A stretch of 64,000 nt of DNA from positions 1 to 64,000 of the forward strand of contig CANGHK010000012.1 of NCBI GenBank assembly GCA_947453625.1, in the 5' to 3' direction. Numbering within the stretch: the first letter of the stretch is position 1; the number at the start of each line of letters is the position of its first letter. Below are positions 56,840 to 64,000 of the stretch, piece after piece. Origin of the DNA: Burkholderiales bacterium (lineage in GTDB: Bacteria; Pseudomonadota; Gammaproteobacteria; Burkholderiales; Burkholderiaceae_C). The notes under the pieces are model-generated. The model was not told the DNA's origin and did not search any database. It saw only the letters and a list, made by a program, of their open reading frames with translations. Made by a program: the position numbers and the translations under genes.

Positions 56840-57567
56840 GGCTCTGTTGAGAAACGCCAATTTTCTGGCTCTCACGCAATGTAGCGCAGTCCCGGCCCGC
56901 GGTGCAGGTCATCCGGTCATGACGGACGCCAGCCAGCATCAGGGCCTGCGCCTGACGAGTGCCTTGGGGGTTCTGGCTGCAATCTGTCCATGGCAATTCA
57001 CCTGGGACTGTGAATGGAAGAGTGGGATGCACGATTGGCTGGAGGATAGGAATCCAGCGGGCTTTGCACCATGCCCGAGTTAGGGGGCAGCGTGGTCGGC
57101 GTATTCCCGCAGCGCGCCGCCCAGCCCATCCCGGGAAACAGCGCCCTGACTTGCAGGACGAACCGGTTGACGGTCCGCAGACGCGGGGCCTGCAGCGGAC
57201 CGATGGCAGCCTGGACAGCGCCAGTACAGCACTGTGTTCTCGTGACGCAGGCGCTTTAACTCGCGCTGTGATTGCAGCGCTGCAATGTGGGCCTCCAGCC
57301 TTGCTGCGGCTTCCCCGGGATCGAGGGCCTGAGTGCCAGGCCACGCTGAAGTTGGCCACTGCATCAACCGTGGTCAGCTGGAGGGTTTTCGGCCGATCCA
57401 GCCCCGACTCCGCGATCCACCGATTGAGTTCTGGCAGGCGCACGATCAGGTTGTCGCGTCGCGCCAAGTCTCTCAACTGTTTTCTTGTCCTCATCGGAAA
57501 TTTGCGCAAGGTGTTGCCCGGCCGGCCAAGAAATGCGTGAAACTTCGGCGCCGAACAGGAGCCCGCG
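56840..57567. other. Gap with possible decayed coding sequence
   Basis: About 730 nt with no intact gene. On the minus strand, residues in two frames look protein-like: TRKQLRDLARRDNLIVRLPE (about 57430-57490) and AHIAALQSQRELKRLRHENT (about 57230-57300), the second with coiled-coil character. They could be the parts of one frameshifted small gene or a transposase remnant. I cannot name a family. Confidence 0.3.
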
Positions 57568-58062
57568 ATGATCCGCAAACTGCACCACAACGCCTACCGC
57601 TGCCGCGATTCTGAACAGACCCGCGGTTTCTACGAGGATTTTCTTGGCCTGCCGCTGGCCGGCACGCTGGAGATCAAGGAGACCAAGAGCGGCCGGGCGA
57701 CGAACACCCTGCACACCTTCTACCGTCTGGGCGATGGCTCGTTCCTGGCCTTTTTCGAGGCGCCCGACAGGCCGTTCGATTTCAAACCCCAGCATGACTT
57801 CGACCTGCATATCGCGCTGGAGGTCAGCCGTACTGCGCTGGAGGCGATGTTTGCCAAGGGCCGGGCCGCCGGCATCGAGACCCGCGGCGTGTCCGACCAC
57901 GGTTTCATCGACTCGATCTACTTCCGCGACCCCAATGGTTATGTGATCGAGCTGTGCACGCCGCGCGAAGGCCACGACCAGGCGATGGACCCGGCCAGCA
58001 ACGGCGCCCGCCAACTGCTGCAGCGGTGGACCGAAGGGCGGTCTGCCGTGACCGCCGCATAG
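57568..58062 (+). CDS. VOC-family (glyoxalase-like) protein
   Basis: A 164-residue vicinal-oxygen-chelate protein with two beta-alpha-beta-beta-beta modules: LHHNAYRCRDSEQTRGFYED at the start and IDSIYFRDPNGYVIELCTP near the end. The His in LHHNAYR, the His in FDLHIALEV and the Glu in VIELC could bind a metal. AGGAG lies eight bases before the ATG. Family members include glyoxalase I and ring-cleavage dioxygenases; the substrate is unknown. Confidence 0.9.
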   Translation: MIRKLHHNAYRCRDSEQTRGFYEDFLGLPLAGTLEIKETKSGRATNTLHTFYRLGDGSFLAFFEAPDRPFDFKPQHDFDLHIALEVSRTALEAMFAKGRAAGIETRGVSDHGFIDSIYFRDPNGYVIELCTPREGHDQAMDPASNGARQLLQRWTEGRSAVTAA

Positions 58063-58121
58063 GCACACACAGAGACAGGCTCAGCGCGCAGCCCGTGCCG
58101 ACTGCGCGTTCAGCGTGGGGC

Positions 58122-58205
58122 TCAACACCAGAGCCACAGGCGGCGAAGCCATTCGGGCATGCGGCTGACTCGGGGACGGTAGTGCTGACGAAGATGTGAG
58201 TTCAT
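58122..58205 (-). CDS. Putative 27-residue peptide under a LexA box
   Basis: ATG 58205 opens a 27-codon frame ending in TGA. The peptide is basic in its first half (LRQHYRPRVSR) and Trp/Leu-rich at the end (EWLRRLWLWC), an amphipathic, membrane-seeking composition. GAGG lies nine bases before the ATG, and a near-consensus LexA box is 20 nt upstream, with a plausible promoter (TTGCGC, 17 nt, TACAGT). This recalls the TisB layout, an SOS-induced membrane peptide of E. coli, but there is no sequence similarity I can claim. It may also be chance. Confidence 0.4.
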   Translation of the reverse strand: MNSHLRQHYRPRVSRMPEWLRRLWLWC

Positions 58206-58225
58206 GGGCGCCTCGTGGTTTTGAG

Positions 58226-58245
58226 TACTGTATATAAAAACAGTA
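58226..58245. promoter_or_regulatory. Near-consensus LexA (SOS) box
   Basis: TACTGTATATAAAAACAGTA matches the E. coli-type LexA consensus TACTGTATATATATACAGTA at 18 of 20 positions, including CTGT-N8-ACAG in full. It lies in the gap between two genes whose ends face each other, so no annotated long gene starts at it. The only candidate target is the 27-codon ORF to its left. Confidence 0.8.
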
Positions 58246-58320
58246 CTTGGCGCAACCGATCCTCACCACGTCAGCCCATCCGCTCATCCGCTCATCCGCC
58301 TGCTGGCACGACGTCAGTGG

Positions 58321-60075
58321 TCAAGCCTTGCCGGCTGCCGTGCCGCGCACCAGTCGCCCCGGCAGCGCGCCGGTGGCTTGGCCGTTGCGGTAGGTCACCG
58401 TGCCCGACACGATGGTCGCGACATAACCCTCGGCGAGCTGGTGCATGCGCCGTCCGCCGGCCGGCAGGTCATGCGTCACGGTCGGCACATGGACATTCAA
58501 GCGCTCGAAATCGATCAGGTTGATGTCGGCCTTCATGCCGACCGCCAGCCGTCCCCGGTCGTCCAGGCCGGCCAGCGCGGCGGGCTCGCTGGTCAGCGCG
58601 GCGATCGCCTGCGGCAGCGGGATGCGCTCGGCCTCGACGGCGTCGCGGGCCCAGCGCGCCAGGTAGTAGGTGGGGAAGCTCGCGTCACAGATCATGCCGT
58701 AGTGCGCGCCACCGTCGGCCAGCCCGACCACCGTCTGCGCATGGCCCAGCATCTCGCGCACCGCCGCCAGGTTGCCGTCGCGGTAGTTGGCGCCAGGCTG
58801 GTAGAAGAGCGCCCGTCCGCCGTCGGCGAGCAGCAGATCGTAGGCAAACTCCTCGACCGACAAGCCCGCCGCCCGTGCGCGCTGGTCGATGCGATCGGCC
58901 AGGTCGGGCTCGTAGTCGGCTCGATCGCCCCAGACATAGGCGAACTGGAATGACTTCACCGTCTTCAGATTCACCGGGTTGGTGTCCTGCGCCTGCTCGG
59001 CCAGCAACTGGGCACGGAAGGCCGGGTCGCGCATCCGCGCCACCTTGTCGGCCAGCGGCAGGTGCCGGATCGCCTTGAAGCCGGGATGGTAGGCAAAGGG
59101 GTGGAAGCTGAGGTCCAGGCCGTAGAACATGCCGACCGGGCGCGGCGCGACCTGGGCCCGCATGGCCAGCCCGTCGTCGGCGGCTTGGCTGAGCGCGGCG
59201 AGCGACTTGCGCCAGCCGTCTGCGTCGCCGGTCGGCATCTGGATCAGCGAATACGACAACGGCCGTCCGCTGCGCTCGGCCAGCCTGCGCATCAGGCCGA
59301 ACTCCGACACGGCGTCCCCCATCGGCGCCGGGATGATCTGGAACACGCCGCGGCCGGCATCCTTCAGGCCATCAGCCAGCGCCCCCAGTTCCTCCTCCGC
59401 CGAGTACAGGCTGGGGGCGAGCTCACCCGCCTTGGTCCGGTGCATCATGTTGCGCGAGGTGCTGACGCCGAGCGCGCCGGCGCGTATCGCCTGTGCGGTG
59501 AGTTGCCGCATCTGCACCAGGTCGTCGACCGTGGGCGGCTGATGCGCGGCGGCCCGCTCACCCATCACGAAGACGCGCAGCGCCGAATGCGGCAACTGGG
59601 CGGCGATGTCGATGTCGAACTCGCGCGCCGCCAGCGCGTCCAGGTACTCGGGGAAGGTCTCCCAGTTCCAGGGCAGGCCTTCGGCCATCACCACCTCGGG
59701 CACGTCCTCGACGCCCTCCATCACCTTGACGAGGATGTCGCGCTGCGCCGGCTTGCAGGGCGCGAAGCCGACGCCGCAATTGCCCATCACCACCGAGGTC
59801 ACGCCGTGGATGGAGGACGGAACGAGCCGGTTCTCCCAGGTCGCCTGGCCGTCATAGTGGGTGTGCACGTCGACGAAGCCGGGGGTCACGATCAGGCCGC
59901 TGGCGTCGATTTCCTCGGCAGCGCTGGCGGCAATCGTGCCGGTCGTGTCATTCGCGCCGATCGCGCCGATGGCGGCGATCAGTCCGTCCCGTACCGCCAC
60001 GTCGGCGATGCGGGGCGCGCTGCCCGACCCGTCGTGGACGGTGCCTGAGCGGATGATGAGGTCGTAGTCGTGCAT
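58321..60075 (-). CDS. N-acyl-D-amino-acid deacylase-like amidohydrolase
   Basis: A 584-residue amidohydrolase-superfamily enzyme. It begins YDLIIRSGTVHDGSG, has the metal motif PGFVDVHTHYDG, GNCGVGFAP, and near the end GLADGGAHYGMICD and DINLIDFERL. This pattern is that of D-aminoacylase/dihydroorotase-like hydrolases. AGGAGA lies before ATG 60075; the longer frame upstream overlaps the next gene and is not used. It is 79 nt downstream of the feruloyl-CoA-synthase-like gene on the same strand, so the two are probably one operon. Confidence 0.9.
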   Translation of the reverse strand: MHDYDLIIRSGTVHDGSGSAPRIADVAVRDGLIAAIGAIGANDTTGTIAASAAEEIDASGLIVTPGFVDVHTHYDGQATWENRLVPSSIHGVTSVVMGNCGVGFAPCKPAQRDILVKVMEGVEDVPEVVMAEGLPWNWETFPEYLDALAAREFDIDIAAQLPHSALRVFVMGERAAAHQPPTVDDLVQMRQLTAQAIRAGALGVSTSRNMMHRTKAGELAPSLYSAEEELGALADGLKDAGRGVFQIIPAPMGDAVSEFGLMRRLAERSGRPLSYSLIQMPTGDADGWRKSLAALSQAADDGLAMRAQVAPRPVGMFYGLDLSFHPFAYHPGFKAIRHLPLADKVARMRDPAFRAQLLAEQAQDTNPVNLKTVKSFQFAYVWGDRADYEPDLADRIDQRARAAGLSVEEFAYDLLLADGGRALFYQPGANYRDGNLAAVREMLGHAQTVVGLADGGAHYGMICDASFPTYYLARWARDAVEAERIPLPQAIAALTSEPAALAGLDDRGRLAVGMKADINLIDFERLNVHVPTVTHDLPAGGRRMHQLAEGYVATIVSGTVTYRNGQATGALPGRLVRGTAAGKA

Positions 60076-60154
60076 GGGCGTTCTCCTGGAAGGGCCGGCG
60101 CGGCCGCTGACTTTGCGGCTGGCTTGTCGGTTGACGGGGGTTGAAAGGCGTGGA

Positions 60155-62026
60155 TCAGACGACGATGACGTCCGGTCCGGGCGGGTTCGCATACAGCGAC
60201 CTGACCAGGGCGTGGCGGCGCTCCAGCGTCGCGCGCTGGTTGACATAGCCCTTGTCGGTGATCTCGCCGGCGTCGATAGACGGCGGCTCGGTCATGACCG
60301 TGAAGCGGCCCACCCGGCGCGAGCTGCCGCCGGCCTCGGCATTGAAGGCGGCCAGCCGTGACTTCAGGATCGCCGCCAGCTTGTCGCGCGGCGAACCCGG
60401 CCCCGGATCGGCCGCCAGCGCCTGCATCCCGGCGGCCGACGGCCAGAACAGCACGCCGGCAAACGGCTGGTCCTGGCCGGCGATCACCGCGTCCTGCACA
60501 TGGGGGCTGGCCGCGGCCACCAGGTCCGGACGCAAGGTGCCCACGCTGACCCAGGTGCCGCTGTCGAGCTTGAAATCCTCGGTCACGCGGCCGTCGAAGA
60601 CCAGGCCCTGGGTCGGATCGTTTTCGTCGAGAAACCGGGCCGCGTCGCCCAGCTTGTAAAAGCCTTCGTCATCGAAGGCGGCAGCCGTCCTTTGCGGATC
60701 GTCGAGGTAGCCGGTGGTCACCGTCGGCCCCTTGACCCGCACCTCCAGCTTCGCGCCGTTGGGCACCAGCTTGAGGGTGATGCCCGGCAGCGGCAGGCCG
60801 ATCAGCCCGACCCGCTCGGTCGCCCAGTGGGTGACCGTCACGCCCTGGGTCTCGGTCGCGCCGTACATCGTGGTCAGCGGGATGCGCTGGCCGGTCTCGG
60901 CGATGGCCAGCGCCTGCAACCGCTGGTTGACGTCGTTGGACAGGGTCGCGCCGCCGTAGCCCATGTAGCGCAGGTGCTTGAAGAAGGATCGGCGCAGCAC
61001 CGGATCGCGCTCCATCGCCTCGGCCAGCATGCCGAAGGCGATGGGCGCCGACCCGAAGACCACCGGCGAGACCTCGTAGAGGTTCTTGATCGTGGTCTCG
61101 AACTGGCCAGGAATCGGCTTGCCCTCGTCGAGGTAGAGGGTGCCGCCGTTCCACAGCACGCTGTTGAAGCCGATGTTGCCGGCGCTGATGTGGCTCCAGG
61201 GCATCCACTCCAGGCTCAGCGGGATGAGGTCGGGGTCGGCCGGCTCGGCGCGCAGCCCGTCTTGACCGGCAATGACGCCGGTCATCATGCCGAAGGTCTG
61301 GGGCACGCCCTTGGGCATGCCGGTCGAGCCCGAGGTGAACAGCACCTTGGCCACCGTCGAGGGCCCCAGCGTCTCGCGCGCAGCCTGCACCGCTGGCGTC
61401 GGTGGGGTCGCGGTCAGTTCGGCCAGCGCGATCGCCCGCTCGCCCGTGCCGTCGGCGGTGACGAAGACCAACTCGGGCTGGCTGTCCCGCAGGGTCTGGA
61501 ATGCGCGTTCGAACAGCGTGCCCGATTGGGCGAAGACCACGCGCGGCCGCACCACCGCGGCGCAATGCCTGAGCTTGGCGTGGTCGGTGGAGAGCAGGGA
61601 GTTGGCCGGGCTGATCGGAGCCACCGGGACGCCCGCCGTGTAGCAGCCCAGGGTGACCAGGGCGTGTTCGATCGAGTTGGCCGACAGCACCATCACGCCG
61701 TCACCGCTGCCCAGGCCGCGGTCAAGCAACCACTGCGCGATGCACTCGGCCGCGTGCAGGGCCTGGCCATAGCTGACCTGCCGCCAGGGGCCGTGGCCGG
61801 GCTCGCGTTGCATCATCCAAGGCCGATCGGGATGGGCCTCGGCCCGGGTCTTGAGCAGGTGGGCGATCGAGCGCGGCCCCTGACCCGGCGGGTGGTTGGA
61901 GCGGATCAGGATGCTGCCGTCGGCGCGGCGGTCGACCGTGACATCGGGGCCCTTCATCGGCAATGACTTGAACGGCGGCAGCGGCGCGTTGCGCGCGGGC
62001 TCGCTGCGCCCATCGAATGGCGTCAT
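60155..62026 (-). CDS. Feruloyl-CoA-synthase-like acyl-CoA ligase 4
   Basis: A 623-residue ANL ligase, longer than the other three here and matching the feruloyl-CoA synthase group. Motifs: FTSGSTGMPKGVPQTFGMM, EWMPWSHISAGN, TTMYGATETQG, VFDGRVTEDFKLDSGTWVSV and a C-terminal ITDKGYVNQRATLERR. GGAGAC precedes ATG 62026. The family activates hydroxycinnamates, but the true substrate is uncertain because no enoyl-CoA hydratase/aldolase is adjacent. Confidence 0.9.
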   Translation of the reverse strand: MTPFDGRSEPARNAPLPPFKSLPMKGPDVTVDRRADGSILIRSNHPPGQGPRSIAHLLKTRAEAHPDRPWMMQREPGHGPWRQVSYGQALHAAECIAQWLLDRGLGSGDGVMVLSANSIEHALVTLGCYTAGVPVAPISPANSLLSTDHAKLRHCAAVVRPRVVFAQSGTLFERAFQTLRDSQPELVFVTADGTGERAIALAELTATPPTPAVQAARETLGPSTVAKVLFTSGSTGMPKGVPQTFGMMTGVIAGQDGLRAEPADPDLIPLSLEWMPWSHISAGNIGFNSVLWNGGTLYLDEGKPIPGQFETTIKNLYEVSPVVFGSAPIAFGMLAEAMERDPVLRRSFFKHLRYMGYGGATLSNDVNQRLQALAIAETGQRIPLTTMYGATETQGVTVTHWATERVGLIGLPLPGITLKLVPNGAKLEVRVKGPTVTTGYLDDPQRTAAAFDDEGFYKLGDAARFLDENDPTQGLVFDGRVTEDFKLDSGTWVSVGTLRPDLVAAASPHVQDAVIAGQDQPFAGVLFWPSAAGMQALAADPGPGSPRDKLAAILKSRLAAFNAEAGGSSRRVGRFTVMTEPPSIDAGEITDKGYVNQRATLERRHALVRSLYANPPGPDVIVV

Positions 62027-62391
62027 CGGCAAGTCTCCTCGGATGGTCGTTGTGCGGGCGAGGCTATCCAATCGTCCTCTCGTCCGGCGTCAACCGTGCG
62101 ACAGCGGGATGCCGGGCCAACCCTGATGGGGTCTGTGCCGGGACTCTTCGGCCTTGCTGCCGCACCGTCGGGCCGAGTCGCCTTGGTGCCATCTTGCGTT
62201 GCCGTGCGCTGGCTACCATGAATTGCGAGGCTGTGCGATGCCAGTGTCTTGCGTGTGGGGACGGCTGGCAGTTTCCTGACCGCGCATTCTGGTGCCCGTT
62301 GCTGAATTGAAATGCCGCCATGCTGCCTGCCAGGGCTGCGTCTGGGGCTTTCGATCGGCATCCGAAAACCTGACAAAGAGGAGATCTGCCC
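62027..62391. other. Divergent promoter region ligase 4 / LivK-type gene
   Basis: About 365 nt between two divergent starts, where the promoters of both genes and perhaps a TetR operator should lie. I saw no clear operator palindrome or promoter pair. Confidence 0.4.
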
Positions 62392-63603
62392 ATGAAGAAG
62401 ATACTGCAACTGGCCATCAGCGTGCTCGTCGCCATCGCGGCGCTGCCCGCGGCCCAGGCCCAGAAGAAATACGGTCCTGGCGTCAGCGACAGCGAGATCA
62501 AGATCGGCCAGACCATGCCCTACAGCGGCCCGGCTTCGGCCTATGGATCACAAGGCAGGGCCACGCTCGCCTATTTCAAGATGCTGAATGCCAAGGGCGG
62601 CATCAACGGCCGCAAGATCAACCTGCTGTCGATGGACGACGGCTACAGCCCGCCCAAGACGATAGAGCAGACGCGCAGGCTGGTCGAGCAGGACGAGGTG
62701 CTGGCGATCATGAACCCGCTGGGAACGCCTACCAACTCGGCCACCCACAAATACCTGAACCAGAACAAGGTGCCGCAGTTGCTGATCTCATCGGGCGCGT
62801 CGAAGTGGAACGACCCGAAGAACTTCCCGTGGACCACGCCGTTCTTCCCGCCCTATGTCGAGGAGGGCATCATTTACGGCAAGCACATCGTCCAGAACTT
62901 TCCGAACGCCAAGATCGCGGTGATCTCGCAGAACGACGATTCAGGCCGCGACTATGTCAAGGGTTTCAAGCTGGGCCTGGGGGCGAAGGCCAGCCAGATC
63001 GTCAAGGAGCTCACCTATGAGGTCACCGACGCCACCGTCGACTCCCAGGTCATCGACCTGAAGACCACCGGCGCGGACGCGCTGTTCATGATGGCGACGC
63101 CCAAGTTCGGCGCCCAGGTGATCCGCAAGGTGGCCGAGTTGGGCTGGAAGCCCAATTTCTACGTCGTCTCGGTGGCCAGTTCGCAGGGCGCGGTGCTGGA
63201 GCCGGCCGGCCTGCAGAACGCCGTCGGGCTGATCACCGCGATGGCGCTCAAACTGGCGGGCGACCCGACCTGGGACAACGACCCCGGGATGAAGGAATTC
63301 CTGGCCTTCATGAAGCAATGGCATCCGGAGGGCAACCCGGTCGATTCGTCGGTCGTGCTCGGCTATGTCTCGGGCCAGATGATCGAACTGATCCTGAAGA
63401 ACTGCGGTGACAACCTGACGCGCGAGAACGTGATGAAGCAGGCCACCAACATCAGGAACCAGACCTTCGGTCTGCTGTTGCCGGGCGTGACGGTCAACGT
63501 GACGCCCGATGACTTCTCGACCTTCTCGACCTTCCGCACCGCGCGTTTCGACGGCAAGCGCTGGGCGATCTTCGGCGAGCCCATCCACGCCGGCGCGAAA
63601 TAG
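62392..63603 (+). CDS. LivK-type ABC transporter substrate-binding protein
   Basis: A 403-residue periplasmic binding protein of the branched-chain amino acid/aromatic acid type, with a signal peptide (cleavage near AQAQ) and SEIKIGQTMPYSGPASAYG at the mature N-terminus. AGAGGAG lies before the ATG. No permease or ATPase gene follows in the window. Next to a feruloyl-CoA-synthase-like ligase, an aromatic or other carboxylic acid is as likely a ligand as an amino acid. Confidence 0.93.
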   Translation: MKKILQLAISVLVAIAALPAAQAQKKYGPGVSDSEIKIGQTMPYSGPASAYGSQGRATLAYFKMLNAKGGINGRKINLLSMDDGYSPPKTIEQTRRLVEQDEVLAIMNPLGTPTNSATHKYLNQNKVPQLLISSGASKWNDPKNFPWTTPFFPPYVEEGIIYGKHIVQNFPNAKIAVISQNDDSGRDYVKGFKLGLGAKASQIVKELTYEVTDATVDSQVIDLKTTGADALFMMATPKFGAQVIRKVAELGWKPNFYVVSVASSQGAVLEPAGLQNAVGLITAMALKLAGDPTWDNDPGMKEFLAFMKQWHPEGNPVDSSVVLGYVSGQMIELILKNCGDNLTRENVMKQATNIRNQTFGLLLPGVTVNVTPDDFSTFSTFRTARFDGKRWAIFGEPIHAGAK

Positions 63604-63636
63604 CCGGCAGGCCCCGCCGACGCGGGGCGCCCTGGC

Positions 63637-64000
63637 TCAAGCCGCCGGCTCTGGGGGCGTCGTGCCCCGGTCTCCATCGGCTGGCGTTTCCAGCAGTGCG
63701 GTCATCGTGGCGGCGAAATGCACCAGGGTGCGCTCGGCGCGCCAGGTGGGGTGGGCGCGGCGGGTGTCGGCCAGTTCGCCGTCGCGCGCGGCCAGCACGC
63801 CGCCCAGGTAGGCGCCCATGAAGACGAAACGCTGGTTCTGCAGCGCGGTGGGCAGCGCCGGCATCAGCCGGCGCAGGTGCGCCAGACAACGCTGGTAGCC
63901 GACGTTCCAGCGCCCGTCCAGTATGTCCATGACGCGCTCGCGGTGGGTCATGGTCAACATCACGATGAAGCGGTTGTAATACTCAAGAGACTCGGGCTGA
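63637..64000 (-). CDS. TetR-family regulator (C-terminal part, cut by window edge)
   Basis: The visible 120 residues belong to the ligand-binding domain of a TetR-type repressor: ESLEYYNRFIVML, TMTHRERVMDIL, PALPTALQNQRFVFMGAYLG and a C-terminal ERTLVHFAATMTALLETP. The DNA-binding N-terminus lies beyond position 64000. It converges on the binding protein gene and may control the catabolic genes beside it. Confidence 0.8.
   Translation of the reverse strand, partial: QPESLEYYNRFIVMLTMTHRERVMDILDGRWNVGYQRCLAHLRRLMPALPTALQNQRFVFMGAYLGGVLAARDGELADTRRAHPTWRAERTLVHFAATMTALLETPADGDRGTTPPEPAA

Noticed and set aside
58246-58320. Short direct repeats of CCGCTCATC to the right of the LexA box as a CRISPR or att-like repeat
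   Set aside because: Only two to three imperfect 9-bp units; no spacers and no integrase.

Overview
The window is GC-rich, densely coded DNA with long rightward and leftward gene runs, GTG/TTG starts, Tat- and lipoprotein-exported redox proteins and a classical hup/hyp hydrogenase locus. This fits a betaproteobacterium, most likely Burkholderiales (Comamonadaceae/Sphaerotilaceae-like); the genus cannot be fixed from the sequence alone. No rRNA, tRNA, CRISPR array, intact insertion sequence or phage was seen.

Left part (1-21.6 kb), electron transfer. On the minus strand lie the first genes of a complex I operon (nuoA-B-C-D, nuoD cut by the window edge). Next comes an outer-membrane extracellular electron transfer (EET) locus, read leftward: decaheme lipoprotein 2, a secreted helix-hairpin-helix (HhH) protein, decaheme lipoprotein 1, a second HhH protein, mtrA (periplasmic decaheme) and mtrB (outer-membrane barrel). 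The decaheme/hairpin/HhH unit is present twice with matched spacing. After it come two small cytochromes c, hypE, a three-helix NapC/NirT-type multiheme protein, a multiheme cytochrome c/b fusion, another small cytochrome c, a CymA/NapC-like tetraheme quinol oxidase, a 45-residue membrane peptide and a tandem two-domain cytochrome c.

Middle (21.7-36 kb), hydrogenase. hupSLCDFGHIJK-hypABFCD form one leftward, mostly overlapping operon for a membrane-bound uptake [NiFe] hydrogenase. Its small subunit has all six cysteines of the oxygen-tolerant proximal cluster. hypE is cut off from the other hyp genes by the cytochrome island. A natural reading is H2 -> HupSLC -> quinone -> one of three inner-membrane quinol:cytochrome c exits -> small periplasmic cytochromes -> MtrA/MtrB/decaheme lipoprotein -> an outside acceptor such as Fe(III) or humics, or the reverse direction for an outside donor. 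A near-identical FNR/ANR-like site (TTGAC-ATRG-ATCA) lies in front of several of these units and suggests shared oxygen-responsive control.

Right part (36-64 kb) is mixed metabolism: an EMO-like Fe-S/cytochrome b oxidoreductase, ribA, four AMP-forming acyl-CoA ligases, SDR and aldo/keto reductases, a DEAD-box helicase, a DTW-domain tRNA enzyme, MFS and EamA transporters, a YVTN beta-propeller lipoprotein, a peptidoglycan peptidase with a partner lipoprotein (possible effector/immunity pair), a VOC protein, a near-consensus LexA box in front of a 27-codon ORF, an N-acyl-D-amino-acid deacylase-like amidohydrolase, a feruloyl-CoA-synthase-like ligase, a LivK-type binding protein and the C-terminus of a TetR regulator.
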